A stretch of 64,000 bases of DNA from the NCBI GenBank assembly GCA_037576215.1, contig JBANDB010000005.1, forward strand, positions 62,001 to 126,000, in the 5' to 3' direction. Below, piece by piece: positions 43,971-56,535 of the stretch (within the stretch, counting starts at the first letter, position 1; each line of letters opens with the position of its first letter). The notes under the pieces were generated by a model, which did not search any database, had not been told where the DNA came from, and saw nothing but the letters and a program-made list of their open reading frames with translations. Source of the stretch: Armillaria gallica (Eukaryota > Basidiomycota > Agaricomycetes > Agaricales > Physalacriaceae). Both the position numbers and the translations under genes were made by a program.

Positions 43971-45924
43971 TCAACAAAGAAAGGTTCTCAGCCTTTTTTC
44001 TAGCTTGAGTTGCCCAAGCTTCACTGGTTCATTTTCCACCGAACTGAACACCGATAATTTCTCAAACATCCCATCATCTCTTGGCCACCCAACTACCCAG
44101 ATATCACTTGAAAACTTCAAGTGGCAGCCTATGAGTTTATAGATGCCTTCAGGGATTGGGTATGTGTGGTGAGCCACAATTTTCAATGTGTGGGGTTTGA
44201 GAGTGGAATCCCTGATAAGCAGCTCTCCTTTTCGAGAAATATCTTCCTTCGGTACCTCAGCCAAACCCCACACACATGCAAACTCAATACGGTAGCTTTC
44301 ATACCAGTCGGTATCTGTATCCTCCGTCCGACTAACTTCCTCTGGCCATGAAGATGAAGGCACAATAATTCTCTTCTCCATTACTTGCTGCCATGATGGT
44401 CGCCAACACTTGTTTCCAGTCCCAGGCTCAGGGTAACAGAAAAACAACTCTGCTCGACACACAGATGACATAGCATCCACAAGGACTTCCCATGCATCTG
44501 CTTCAGACTGCTCGGTGTTGTAGATTGGGATAGAGTCTGTGCAAAGAAGGTATACTAAGCCCACAACTTTATCCAAAGGGTTTGTTGAGACCTGATTCTG
44601 CATCTCTGAGAGGATGTCAAGAGTTGTGCTTGTCATGCTCCGTTGTCGTATATTCTGCAATGATGTCAGTTGTTCGTTGAACCTCCATTGAACCTCATTT
44701 CCCATGCGGTCATTGACATTATTGCTGATACCAGTGAGAGTCCGACCACCAATGGTCAGGTTGTGGGTAATCTCCTGCAGCGTCCATGCACATCGGAACC
44801 AACAGTGATCACTCTCAAAGTTGCTTAGTGTCAGGTGTAGTGGCCAACCCAGACCGTTGAAGTAGCACACGACAGGTGCATCCCTAGCATACGCCGATCC
44901 AATCGTGGGCACATCCAACTTCCACTCCTCCAAGCGCAGATGCTCCCTCCACCCACCCTCCTGCCGCAAGCACAGAACATCCAACCACGCATACTCTGCT
45001 CTGTACCTCTGCATCGAGTTCAACATCTCAATGTGGATGAGATTAAGGTTGGCATTGCTTGGGATCGGCATGGGCCATTTGTATCTGTTGATGGCCGTCA
45101 TCATGTTCTCCCGGTCTTTCTCATCCATCCACACATGTGATATCCCCCACACTCTTCCATGCGCAACCCAGTACAGCACCACCTGATTAGCGCACAGATC
45201 CCACACATGCTGAGGGGGCACATCCGCGTCGATGATCCGGCCATGAACAAGCACCCTTCGTCACATCGAACTATACTTCAATTCGCCAGTGCATAAGTTG
45301 TGTTTGACTGCATGGATGTCATCCCAATAAGGGCATAGATAAGTGTAGGCTGCACCAAAGTTGAGACCCTGGGTGACAAACAAATGGAGAACGGAGATTA
45401 TGGGATCCAAAGTATAACATGTACTGAGCATGTTATTAAGCTTCTTTAAGACACCATCCAGACCAAGATTGGCACAGGGAGTGTTTGCCAGCGACAATGG
45501 TATGACCCATTTACCGGTGAAAGATCGTTGCTTCAATACTGGTATTATGGTCAATTCCGCTTGACCAGTCTCCATGTGGGCGGAGAGTAAGATATAGGGA
45601 GGATTATGAAACTTGCAATCGGGAAAAATTTCTGTTATTAAGTTATTTACCTGCGTCTCGCTATGACAGACAGAAGTATCACCTTCATGTAAACCCAAAG
45701 ATCTTAAACGCATGAAGACTCTGGATACAGACATTTTCTGCCGCCACTGCCACCACCATTGTTTTTGCGGCATGAGCCCAGGCGGACTGTCTTCCTCTGG
45801 TTGCAGATTGGCTTCTTCTAGTCGCAGAATGTCTTCCTCTAGTCGCAGAATATCTGTTCACAGAATCAATCGATCAATTGTCGAAAGAAAGGCAATAACA
45901 CATACCAAGGACCATGGTCAACAT
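43971..45924 (-). pseudogene. HET-domain protein, one in-frame stop
   Basis: HET proteins mediate non-self recognition between fungal strains (family knowledge). Exon 1 is 45924-45906. A 52-base intron (45905-45854, GTATGTG...AACAG) leads in frame to exon 2, ending at 43971. The N-terminus has repeated DILRLEE units. Then follow IPLSLANTPCANLGLDGVL, the HET core GISHVWMDEKDRE, YAWLDVLCLRQ, WKLDVPTIGSAYA, VVCYFNGLGWPL and the typical CWFRCAWTLQE. All lie in one frame except TGA at 45261-45263 between KYSSM and RRVLVHG. Length would be about 630 residues. Apart from this stop it looks intact, so it may be a recent pseudogene or an allele. Confidence 0.88.
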
Positions 45925-46643
45925 AGTGCAGTACCAACCTCAGGTGAACACACGAAGGGGTTTCAGTCGTCCAGTTCTCAATGCTCGTGGTGAGAAGGAA
46001 CAATGTGAATTAGCGCAGAGACCATAAAGATGGGTCACCATCAGCGGCACTTTTAAAAGATAGGCGCCCAAAGCTTTCGAGAACACTTTCCGAGGACGTG
46101 TGCAAATATTGGAGTTCTCATTTAGCAGCCATGACATACATCTGAATGCACCCAATTGAACAAGATATATCGATAGAGCACTGGGAGGACTCACCGTTTA
46201 TGCAAGTTTTCCGCAGTGTAAACGATGTTCCAGATCATGATATCTCATTCGATCTTGTCTGCTTCAGTCTTATGGGTCACGCCCAGTCAAAAGTCTGGAG
46301 ATGTGGGTAGACGGTCATAGATATTCATCAATTCATCCATGGGTGTCAGCAGTCATCGATAAATGGGCCTTTTCATGGCCTTTGAATTGATGCCTATTGA
46401 TGATCACATACCATTATTGATGCTCATCTGTACAATGATGAGCCTGTGGCTGTGTGAGCTGGCATGATGTCCAGTTAGCCCAAGTCGTGCTGAGTAAAGG
46501 TTTACTAAGAGAAAGAAAGTACTAGAAGATACAGAAAGGTATTTAAGTAGCTAGATTTTGTAGTTTACTGTACTCGTTTGCCTTCTAAGCAAACATGGAT
46601 TCTTGTTCCTAACTTGCTAGGTAAACACCACTACCCTGCAGAC
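45925..46643. other. Region upstream of the HET pseudogene
   Basis: No coding sequence recognised. It may hold the HET promoter. Confidence 0.4.
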
Positions 46644-49094
46644 TGATATATCAAAGACTACAGGATACTGTTAACCATGATATATCAAAGGCCTGCTCCT
46701 GCAGTCACTGATTGATATATCACCTACAGTCACATCAAAAAAGGATTGAGCAGGGAGTTTCAAATCTACATAGCCTTGCTCACTGTCAGCGATGACAGGC
46801 TCCCTCTTCTGCGCCTCAGCAAGACTGATTTGCCGACACGGTCCCAAAGAGAGTGTTGGATCACTCCAGGGATCTCCGATCCTGACCAACAATGTGAGCC
46901 AGGTACAATTTTCCACTGCTTCTTTGATTCTCTTTCTTGATCTGCCACATAGTATGTTTGCCTCACTATCTGAGAACAGTACAAAGCGAGATGATATTTT
47001 AATAAAACATGCAACATCTATTTGTTCCCTACACTAGGTCTTCATTCCTTGTCGAAGCTTCGCCTGTCTCACCTAGCTCCAGCCATTGTCCTACAAAATG
47101 CCATTTCTCCTCGAAAGACAGTCGCATCAATGTTCGTATAGCAGCCTGACGTTTTGAGTATGCACCAGCACCTTCACCAGCATTGATGAGAGCAACCCCC
47201 TCTGCAGTGCTCTTAGCTCGAGAGAGCCACAGGTTAGCATCGTGCTCGAGGGTACATTTGACGCGATCCATTTCAGCCTTGAGGAGTTTGCATTCCTCAT
47301 GCCACCGATGCGCATGGGTGTGTGTCTTGCACCACTCAATTCACAAACCTGAAGGCACAGATAAATGATACTGAACTATGAAAAGACATGTGACATACAT
47401 TCTTCAACCCCTCCAGGCACATCTCCCAGATGCGAGGAATACCAGATCCATGACATGCTCCGATTGCCCTCAGAAATTCCCACTTCATTGTCAGATATTC
47501 TCCACACATTTGAATCTTCCAAAACATGTAGTTGTGCTTGCCAGCCCCACTCCCCAAGTTCCGTTGACAGGATCGTCAATTGTTTTCTGACATCGCGGTA
47601 ATATTGCTTGGCCTGAGTGATTCACACATTGATATCCCGAGTAGTTTTGTGAGACTTCAGTCGCTCCTTTTGAGTTAGAACATTTGTGTCGCCATCCTTG
47701 TAAGCTTTGGAAAATGAAAGTAGCTGGCTACGGATTGTGTGGAGAAGGTCATAGCCTTGAGCAATGCGTAATCGTGATTCGGCACAGACAAGAACCATTT
47801 CGCAGTGACAACCAGGTAATATCAAAGAAGGAAGGTAGAGAGGAAGCGAGTAAGCAGGAAGGGAAGGTCCGTTACCCTGGCTATATTGGACCCAGAGCCC
47901 TCGAACGGCTGGCATGTGGACCTTTTGAACAATGAACCAAGACTCGACTCTGCGACGGAGTCGATTGGACTTTTCGAGGACTTGGGCTCACTGAAGGTCA
48001 GTAGAATGAGCACTGAGTTCCTTGTTTAAACGAGATATTCTCTGTCTACAAAAATACTGAGACCAACAAAGAACTTGGTTTAAATGACGTACTGAGAAGC
48101 TTCAAGCTGAATGCCTTGAGAAATCATGTCCTTTGGTGACGTGGTATGTAAAGTGTCTCCATCAAGGCCAGAAAATTCATCTTGAGCATCTTCTCGTGCT
48201 AATTGCAGACACATTGCTGCCTCTGTCTTGCCTGAAGGCTGTCAGGATCCCAATAATTTCTGACGTACATTGTCACTTACTAGCAATGGTTTGAGCAAAA
48301 GGATTGGGTTTCTTCCTATCTACCTCCCAAGCTTCTACCATCTCAGTCCATTTTTCAACATCCTTCTGAGGGAGCGATGCTGTAAAGTGTTCAAACCGTC
48401 TTCATGCTCAGATGTGCTCATCGGCCTGATGTGGTGGGGTCAAGGTACCCTTCCTATGGAAGAAGCGGCGCTCTGGAAAGCAATGGTGGTTGATGTTCAT
48501 GCCTGTATCAAGGCAATGATGCCATGTTTCGTGGAGGCCTAGCGTGTGCTGGCGCTGACATTTTTTTGTTACATTTCACTTGCTGTCGTTGTCATGTTTC
48601 CCTATCGATACAGATGCTTGCTTTACAGTTGTAGCCCTTACTGTATTTTGTGCATCTATACAATCAGTCGCCAAAAGGCATAATTATATGATATTCGTCT
48701 TCAACAAACATAGATATGAGACTCTGAGGAGATATAAACAACATTCCGGCAAGTGGGACTTCATTGATGAATTCAAATCTAGATACCAGTGACAGGGCAG
48801 CCGAGAAGACAAAGATGCAGGCAAATCTGACAGCGCTGATTTTGATGCCAGGGCTTTTACAGTATTTATAGCTGAAAAGTGGCGATGGTGATTATATTTT
48901 TAGACAAAGGAGGCACACAGTCGGGGCTGTTGCCGACAAGGGTAGGCAGCACACACGATGTTGACAAGCAAGGGATTTCAGGGATGGGGGCAGTCATGGG
49001 ACATTCATGTGCAGTTGATATATCAACCATTGACTGTAGGTACAGCGCTTTGATATATCATTGCCATGTATATCCCGCAGTCTTTGATATATCG
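46644..49094 (-). mobile_element. KDZ-type transposon remnant with inverted terminal repeats
   Basis: The left end has TGATATATCAAAGACTACAG, with two more TGATATATCA copies near 46679 and 46711. The right end has the mirror image: three copies near 49018, 49052 and 49084, the last followed by CGATT. The ends align in inverted orientation over about 90 bases. Inside is the C-terminal part of a KDZ transposase. At 2.45 kb it is much shorter than autonomous KDZ elements, so it is an internally deleted copy. No clear target duplication was found. Confidence 0.65.
47029..48400 (-). pseudogene. KDZ (Kyakuja-Dileera-Zisupton) transposase, C-terminal remnant
   Basis: Exons on the minus strand read FTASLPQKDVEKWTEMVEAW with RKKPNPF, then (after a 49-base intron) TEAAMCLQLAREDAQDEFSG, then HSTDLQ-stop-AQVLEKSNRLRRRVESW, later TTRDINV, RSMSWIWYSS, IEWCKTHTHAHRWHEECKLL and LINAGEGAGAYSKRQAAI. 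These match, in order, the conserved C-terminal part of KDZ transposases common in mushrooms. TGA codons at 47988-47990 and 47341-47343 stand where the family has Arg. The catalytic core is missing, so no active enzyme can be made. Confidence 0.8.
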
Positions 49095-49159
49095 ATTCAT
49101 TGGGAGCCCTTGAGGTAAATGTACCTGATCACATGGTGTGTATGTTATCCAACAGAAAG

Positions 49160-51317
49160 GAAGAGTTGAACCTCAATTACAACATGCGGCCTTCCTTGGT
49201 TCGAGTCAAACCATGAAGCTACTCACCGAAGAGGAATTGCACATCCGGCCATGGATTTTGGACTGGGACCATCTTTCACTTGACTGCAGGTAGCCCTGAT
49301 ATATTACCACAGGAACAGGCAGCTGGTACATCACAGCTTACATGATTATGTTGTTTCCCACTCACATCATTGTGTTCTCAAAAAACAATGCCATCATTAA
49401 CCTTTCTTGCTATTCACAGATGTTGCTAATTTGACCAGTCAGATGTAATCTTGCGGGATGGAATGCCCCAAGTGTGCATGTAAGCATTTTCCCTTCCTAG
49501 ACCGTCACACAAAATTCCTTCTTTGACTTAGATCCAAACAGCCCCGGTCATTTCTTAGAACTTATTTTATATTCAAAATGTCACAAAGTATTGTCTACAG
49601 ACTTCTGTCTCCCCTGACATTCATCATAAGGGGACCATCTTTTCTTGCAGTGCCCTGGTCAATATGTAGCTCCGATTGATCAAGGTTTGATTCCTCCTTG
49701 AGCGCATGTTCCATTCATTTAGGTAGTTTTATCCTTGTGTTTCTTGGTAATTCAGATAGCTTGCTTTGCCTCTTGAGGTCATTTCTGCACAGTCATATTT
49801 GGCTCGACAGGGATGAAAACAGCATATTCATTTTTCACAGGGGTACCCTACAATATACAGGACATCATCCATACCTACACCACCAAGATCAAGTACTGCC
49901 AACACAACAGCAGGTTAAATGTTATTCCTGCTAAATTAAACTGATGTCTCTCCTGGAGTCTCTACTCCTCAAACAAAGTGAGTAGTAAATGCGACATGGG
50001 TCTACATACCTCATAATTCACACCATTCCAACTCACAAATTTGCTCAGAACCAAAATAAAAATAAAACTATTTCTACCTTTGTATAGGGAATCAATGGGG
50101 AATCGAACCCCTTAGCCGGAGAGGCCATTTCACCTGAGCCAGGATGTTCCGGAAAATATCACCATAAACCACAAATTTGTGAGTATTCTTCCCCCAGACT
50201 TCCAGCAAAAAGGAAGGAACCTACTTAGCAATAATTGCATATGGGAGAATCGAACTCCCTAACTGTTTCCTGTTCGCAATAGCCATTCAATGATACTATT
50301 CCATACATCTCAGGTTCTGAGTATGACATACTCTTCCCTCCTTGACTGGTTTGAATTTGCACCACCACCACCACCTCACATCTAAAAGTTCCATACCTCA
50401 ATGAGAGAAGCGTGGCAGTCAATATGTACCCCTCTGGTTTCCTTGCCAACCACTGAACACACATATTTAAGACTTCCCTGAGCACCTACTCACCCATTTA
50501 ACAGTACGTGTTTCGAGGTTCAAATCTAAACACATGAGGACTCAAGGTGGGGATAGCAAACAACTCCTTAGCTGTGCAAATCGCCAGGCTTAGCAATCAA
50601 TCTCAGAATTTCCGAGTTTGCATCTTACCAACAATCATTCCATTGAAGTGAAAAATGGTCAATATAAATGGCCTACACCTTGTCCTAGTCATATACTGGA
50701 TTCGCAGGGGCCTTTTCTGAGATTATTGTCAGGACTCAAGCTTCCAATGAAGAAAACAAGAGTAAAACATAGTCAACCAGGAAGCCATTTTCCAGGAGCC
50801 TAGTGACGAAGCTGATGGTGCGAGGAACAAGCTAGATGAATGAGTGTTCCAGTAAAGAACTAACCCCAGATAACAGTTTATGAACCTATGGCCCAATGAC
50901 GATCCACAAGACAAAGTGATGGAAAGGTGGGAATGCTGACTTATGTTCAGAGACACAGTTGGGCTTGTATTACAGGTTCCATCCAAATTGAAACACACGA
51001 GAGACTTGAATACAGAGATACAGCCATCCACAGCCAGCATGAATATGCATCTTGATACCGTTGACTGGTCAGTTCTCCAACACACTGTTTACTAGCCGAA
51101 GAAGCGAAGCATTCAAAGGTAGTCTTTATTTCCCTAGATATTGAATGAAAGACTGGCTACAAATGCCTGAGAGTGTAATGTGGAAACGGTGAGGTATTTT
51201 GGCCAAGTCATCCCTGTAATTTAAAGAATGGCATCAGAAGTGTACAAAACTCTGTTTCCTCTAGATGACAAATGCTGTTCCCCCGAGTGTGGGCGTGTAT
51301 CAAAACAGAGGATCAGA
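49160..51317. other. Non-coding part of unit 3 with tRNA-like modules
   Basis: Collinear with 26907-29157. It includes modules at 49649-49706 (plus), 50097-50150 and 50238-50304 (minus). No gene is supported. Confidence 0.6.
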
Positions 51318-51632
51318 ACTGGCTGTGGACATGGCAGGAGGAAAGTGTTCATCCATCATGATGGGAGTGGCCAATGGGTGACCAGTGATGGGATGTATGA
51401 AGTAGAGGCCATTGGTAGTGCAGGTATAGTCGCAGCGATGACGCATGTGTGTGTGGGGATGACAATGCAGTCGCTACTCGAAGTTTTGATATTAAGAAAG
51501 TCTTCATCTAGTGGCAGCACCTTGTCCATGTAGTAGCTTGTCTAGCAATGCACATACTTCGCCTCTTTGAAGAAGGCAGGACTCGTACTTGGCTTTGTAT
51601 CCATAGGCGAGAATGGTGCATTAGCCAGCAGG
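51318..51632 (-). pseudogene. Inverted relic of TLDc exon 1, unit 3
   Basis: The minus strand reads APFSPMDTKPSTSPAFFKEA and ATIPALPMASTSYIPSLVTH, then NTFLLPCPQP, matching TLDc exon 1 in order. It has several stops. It corresponds to 29158-29442. Confidence 0.7.
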
Positions 51633-53297
51633 TCCAGGGAGGGAGGGACTGACAAGGCGGAATGCGGGCGGAGTATTGATGGGAGAGGTGGCAAGGACAG
51701 CATGGCAAATCTGTCATCAGGGCCGGTATAAGTGGATGTATCGATTATGCCATGACAACTGTGTAACTTTCAACACACGCCTCCTCACAAGTCGCAAGAC
51801 AATGCTTAGGTACTCAGGCCAAATCAATTACCTGTATCAGTTCTCTTTATTCGCATAGCATCGAGCTTGTTCCGATCATAAAGGTTGTTCAGTGAGGTTA
51901 TATGCGCACTAGACTGGACACACCCTTGCTTCGATGCCACAGTAATGGAACCATGTCTTTGCCATGTCTTTGCACTGATGAGACAGGGCAGATCTCCCAA
52001 GGCGGAGAAAAGAGTTCACCAAAGTTGCTGTATGCTCATTTAGGCAGATCTGGGATCCCAGGAAGAGTATATTCTGTGTGTCTTAGCAACAGCATCCAGG
52101 TAAGATGGTTGTATGCGCTTGTTTGCCTTCAGTGCGGATTATCCAGAGCTCGGGCCGGGCCCCTTTCACTTCCCTTAATACCTTCCTTCCCGACTCAGGC
52201 TCTCGTCAAATTCGAAATGGCTCTTGCTATAGAAATCAAGTCGTTCAATGCAACAGGTCTCCCTAATAAAATCCTGTGCCCATTACACGAATGGTCAGCA
52301 TCATCAATTCCAATGCATTCGGAATCTGAGCTTTTTTTACCAATCATGCTAGGTATACATCTGCTTAGTGTTCTGTAATGCAATGCTATCTCTCGTTCGC
52401 TTTGCATGTCTTGTTAACGCTACCCCCCGGACTCTCTGTGTTTTATCCTTACCGAAAACTCGACAAAGACATAGATGTAACCCGTTTTTTGATCCCCCTT
52501 CAGGCGAGTGGGGTCAGGACAATCTCCACATTTCGAGCGTCCTAATTGGTTTCTCCAGCTATATAATTGCTCTCATTAAATACAAAGCCCGCCAAACTCC
52601 CATCACCTCCTCAAATCACTAATACTTCAGAGTTCTGCACATTGAGAGCAAGAATGCTTCCTTTACTTTTTTATCATCTATCAGGTTACGCACACTTCCT
52701 CCCTCAAACTCTTACCTGTGTGTTCATAGGCCGAGTGCATTTTGAGGTTAGTGTTACGCCAACACTTTCGACTATCCGAGATCCGTCCTTGCAGCGCTGG
52801 AATGTATTGGTTAATACGTCACTCCGACTGAAGGAGAGGGTTCGATCCCCCCTCCCGTACATGGCCCATGCAGTTTACCTTCGTTTTTAGTCTACCGTTC
52901 CAAGAAAAACAGGATAATTCGATTGGTATCTTTGTCGTCTTCTTTTCCATTTACTCGCTTTTCTGAGCCTACAGTCTTCCTGTTGCGATCATATATCTCT
53001 CTTTGGTGAACGACGGAGATACACTTCTCGCTCTTATTCTCCTGGTAAGACTCGGACGACCTTGCGTAGGGAATAGGTCAATACTCAGCTTCTGGCGAAG
53101 CGAGAGGTAATCTTCAGCAGGCCTGTAATGACCAATTCCTCTGCTCTAAATTTACGCACCCAACTTGAACCTCCGTATGGCCACCTCTCACGCTAAAGGT
53201 ACCAAGCTATGATCGGTCCTGCAAAGCAGAAATTTGAGTAAGAGCTTGAACGTTCACCGAGTAAACAGTCTCTTTCACCTTCAGGTACTAGCACGTG
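51633..53297. other. Non-coding part of unit 3
   Basis: Collinear with 29443-31404 but without the solo LTR. It includes the tRNA-like module 52792-52862. No gene is supported. Confidence 0.5.
52792..52862 (+). repeat. tRNA-like module, tRNA-Gln-like folding, unit 3
   Basis: It is the copy of 30902-30973, with the same CTCC-GACTGAA-GGAG arm. The B box has one change (TTCGATCCCC). Confidence 0.55.
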
Positions 53298-54107
53298 CAT
53301 AGGAGGAGTCGAACCTCGACATTGTCACCTACCTCCAATCTGGTTACGAGGCCTCCTTGGACAGAATTCGGGGAAATAAACCCTAGGACTGAAAGGGATG
53401 AATTGAAGGGAAATATTTGCAAAAGAGGAACGCATAAAGTACTACTGTCCAGTTGCAGAAAATCGGGATTGAAGCTGACATACTATCACCGCAGGAACAG
53501 ATGGTTAGTGCCCCACAGCTTACCGACATCTACATGCACTGATGTGAATTACTATTGTCGTTTCCCACCAATATCCTCGTGTTCTCAAAAAATAACGCAC
53601 TCGTTAACCTTTCCCCCTATTCAACGTTAACAAGTCAGAGGTCATTGTAAGCCTGTTGACAGACTTACAGGTGGCCTCGTCACAGAACCAACCGGACGAC
53701 GATCTCACCGACATACCTACGGATTCACCTTAGTGCCGTCGCACTTATATACCGCCGCCGCCGCACCAGATCGAAGATTGTGGATATATTTAGATAGGTT
53801 TATATACATGAGGGCAGTAGTCGATCCTTCCTTCCTTCCCTTCCCCTCTTTACCACGTACGCTTACACACTCACACTCACGCGCTTGCTGCTCCCAATAC
53901 ACCCCGTTCCTGTTCTCGAGCGTGATTGTAAGCCCTTCAGTGAGGCTGCCTCTTCATGAGCAGCCTTTCAGTCATCTCGCCTGATGGAATAGTCCAAGTG
54001 TATGGAATTTTCCCCTTGCGACCGCAGACATCAATGGTGACTCATATTCGCTTATACATGCTACTGTACGCATATTACGTGACAAAGTGTAGTCGTTTTC
54101 TGTCGTG

Positions 54108-54535
54108 TACCCGAATGCTGCTGGTGCACTCATCGTTGTCAAGGATGACGACGAGACTGTCTTTTGCGCCTTCGTACCGGACAGAATACCGCAGATCAGG
54201 GGACGGGGTTATTATGGCAGCATAGAATCGTACGTTTCCCTTCCTTCCCAGCTAACATGTCATCTAAATTCCTATGGCGGTACTCTAACACCAAGCTCTC
54301 GGTGTGCAAAACATGGGGAGGAAGGACTATATCGCGCTCTGCAAGCCGGTGTACCTGAGCTTTGGTGGCGGGGATGGGTCGTATGGGCTGTACGTTGACA
54401 AGAGCCTGCTGGAGGGCTCGTCGGCGCGGTGTCTGACGTTTGTGAATGACGTATTGTGTTCGCCGGGGAGGATGCGTGGGGGAGGAGCAGTGCCGTTTGA
54501 GTGAGTGCGGTTGGAAGCGTGGCACGTAGGGTAGA
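54108..54535 (+). pseudogene. TLDc copy 4, fragment of exons 2 and 3
   Basis: It codes for AAGALIVVKDDDETVFCAF and RGRGYYGS in exon 2. Exon 3 pieces FLWRYSNTKLSV and SFGGGDGSYGLYVDKSLLEG with LCSPGRMRGGGAVPFE follow. The intron 2 acceptor is lost, a frame change lies near 54305, and a TGA at about 54502 cuts the last residues. Exon 1 is absent. Only unit 3 has this fragment, next to its own tRNA-like module, so it was probably copied from the end of a TLDc gene together with its flank. Confidence 0.8.
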
Positions 54536-54591
54536 TCAACGTGTGATCTTCTCACTGCGCTCGATTCATTCAATGTAAGGTATCATCTTTT

Positions 54592-54656
54592 CTTGTAGCA
54601 CTGGAAGCGTGGTTAATACGGCTCAGCTCCGAGGTTCGATTCCTCCTCGTGCACAT
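54592..54656 (+). repeat. tRNA-like module after TLDc copy 4
   Basis: GCGTGGTTAATACGG and GAGGTTCGATTCCTC in the same position relative to the TLDc end as at 835, 36872 and 60648. Confidence 0.6.
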
Positions 54657-54801
54657 GTTCTGTGCAGTGTAGATTTTGTTTTCCCTGTATGCTCAGGGAA
54701 TTCGCGGGCCACTAACAGGAAGAGGTGATTGCACTCCGATGTAAATTGCTTTAGTTAACAAAACGTTTGTCAGAAGTTTTCACTTCATCTCAAAGGACGA
54801 C

Positions 54802-54857
54802 GTAGAGAGGAGGAGTCGAACCTCGAGTGCTGGGCTCACTGCTGCACTAGCCATGTC
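54802..54857 (-). repeat. tRNA-like module, GGAGTCGAACCTC family
   Basis: It is the unit 3 counterpart of 31548-31612, with the B box GAGGTTCGACTCC intact but eight bases lost in the middle and no acceptor pairing. Confidence 0.55.
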
Positions 54858-55233
54858 CAAACGACAGAGAACTGAGCTCAGTTCCAAGAGGTCTTTCGCC
54901 TGTTACTCATTCTTCTGAGCTCGATAAATCCACGTGTCTCTCCAGTTCAACCTCACCGATAATCTAGATTGCAGGAGTTCGAATTCACGGTTGAAGTGAA
55001 TAAAGCTATGGGTATGTTCTTGCTTCTGAGCTTTGACTGATTGTTTAATTGACGATATTCTTCAGCAATATAGTAGCGGTGTAAATTAAATCAAGAGCCA
55101 GTCAAACAATCGTTGCATGGATTAGCTTGTGCTTTGGTACAGAACGGACGGATGGAACTAGGGACGCTACGAGCAGACAGCGTCATCATTTGCATACGCG
55201 CACTCCCGTACCCCCAGCGCGCACCCACCGCCG

Positions 55234-55500
55234 TCAAGAGGAAATATTGGATTCCGGTAAAAGGCAAATATACCTGCAACATTCATGAGTATCACCATAA
55301 TTCAAGATAGCAAATCTTTAACTTACTCCATTCTCAGTCGCTGCGTTATCGACTGAACACCAAGGCCTGGTACCATATAACGGCGACCTTGACTCGGGGT
55401 GAATACCCTACCTTTTACAGTGTCGTTCGCGATACTGTAGCTACCAGTCTTATAACGCCTCAGGAACTCACCAGTCGCCGTTAACAAGTCTTCAAGAAAT
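55234..55500 (-). CDS. Hypothetical protein, C-terminal part, array unit 3
   Basis: Counterpart of 31987-32279. The minus strand reads LEDLLTATGEFLRRYKTG, DTVKGRVFTPSQGRRYMVPG and VQSITQRLRME. An intron with GTAAGT and TTGCAG ends follows, then a last exon ending LLPESNISS. Between the copies most changes are conservative and the frame is kept, apart from the nine-codon indel. The gene start is not determined and no family is recognised. Confidence 0.4.
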
Positions 55501-56535
55501 ATATCGGCATTGTACCAAAAGGTGAGGAGACAAGAACGGAAAATAAGAGGAGTGAATGCGCCGTCAAAGTGTATTCACTTTGAAACTCACCAGAGTGCGT
55601 GTTCTGCATTGAGGACATCAGTACCCATTGAATGAAGAGCAGAACTTAAGTTCACCGTGACGTTATGGCTAGAGAGCATTAAAATAAGCAGCAGCCGACA
55701 TCATTCTCCAGTCGAGAAAATGATCGTATTGATCAATAGGAGAGCTTGGGGAGTCGAAACGGCACTCACCATAGGAAGATCGAGCTAAAAGACATTACAG
55801 GTACATTTCCATGCGAATAGGACGCGACAGCACTCACCTTTCCCTCCAGAACACGTCAAATACTTCTCTTATCGACTAACGTCGCCGTATCCTAGAGAAG
55901 AGACAAGTCAGTAAATATCGATATCGTTACGAAGAAAACCAAATTCACAGTCACCGTCAATTTGGGCCTGATTCAGCCGAGTTCGCATCGGGGATGGTAG
56001 TGGTTGACAGGAGAGAATCAACAGAGAGTGTAGTGACTTGTTTGTGTGTGGTTTCCATCCTCCGAGACGCGTTGTTTGCGCTTGACGTGTCTTCTCAATC
56101 AATTTGATCCCTCTCATTCAAAATACAGGCGGCTCGGTTACCTTGTTCTTCTGGCTTGGATTATCATCGTGCGTGGGTGATTATTTCCTTCCAAATGCCA
56201 CTGTTAACATTCGGGACGAGGCTATCCGGTTGATATTCGAGGTGACGCCTTCCGGTGAGCTTGCTGAAAAGACTAGTTGAGCTTCGTAAAGGTATCTATC
56301 AATACTGTCATAATCTGGGCTCAACGCATAATGAAATGCCTTTGAATTATAGAACGTAAGAATCAATTCTCCCCATGAGCCTGAAGAATGAATTTACCTC
56401 GCTTAGCAAAAAAAGAAGAAAGTGGCGGGGCAAGTGAATATCTTAACGTGCACGACACGGCAACTCGAATCCCGGTTGCAGTCTCGTGAGCGTGTTCTCC
56501 GTCTCGTGATTCTGTTGACTGTTGACCGTTGACAA

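Larger units (their letters stand above)
40360..49154. mobile_element. 8.8-kb inserted segment with F-box, HET and KDZ sequences
   Basis: This segment has no counterpart at the other unit junctions. It begins TGTGGAATACTC and ends ATGTTATCCAACA. No long terminal repeats were found. The two ends read from outside are only loosely alike (TGTGGAATAC and TGTTGGATAAC). It carries a plus-strand F-box pseudogene, a minus-strand HET pseudogene and, in its right part, a KDZ transposon remnant. Its mode of entry is unknown; the short duplication suggests transposition or repair-linked insertion. Confidence 0.6.

Noticed and set aside
40360..49154. LTR retrotransposon because of TG...CA ends and a 5-bp duplication
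   Set aside because: No repeat of the first few hundred bases is found at the right end, and no gag or pol sequence lies inside.
40360..49154. A Starship-type giant element because of the HET cargo
   Set aside because: No tyrosine-recombinase captain gene is visible, the segment is small, and these elements are described from Ascomycota.
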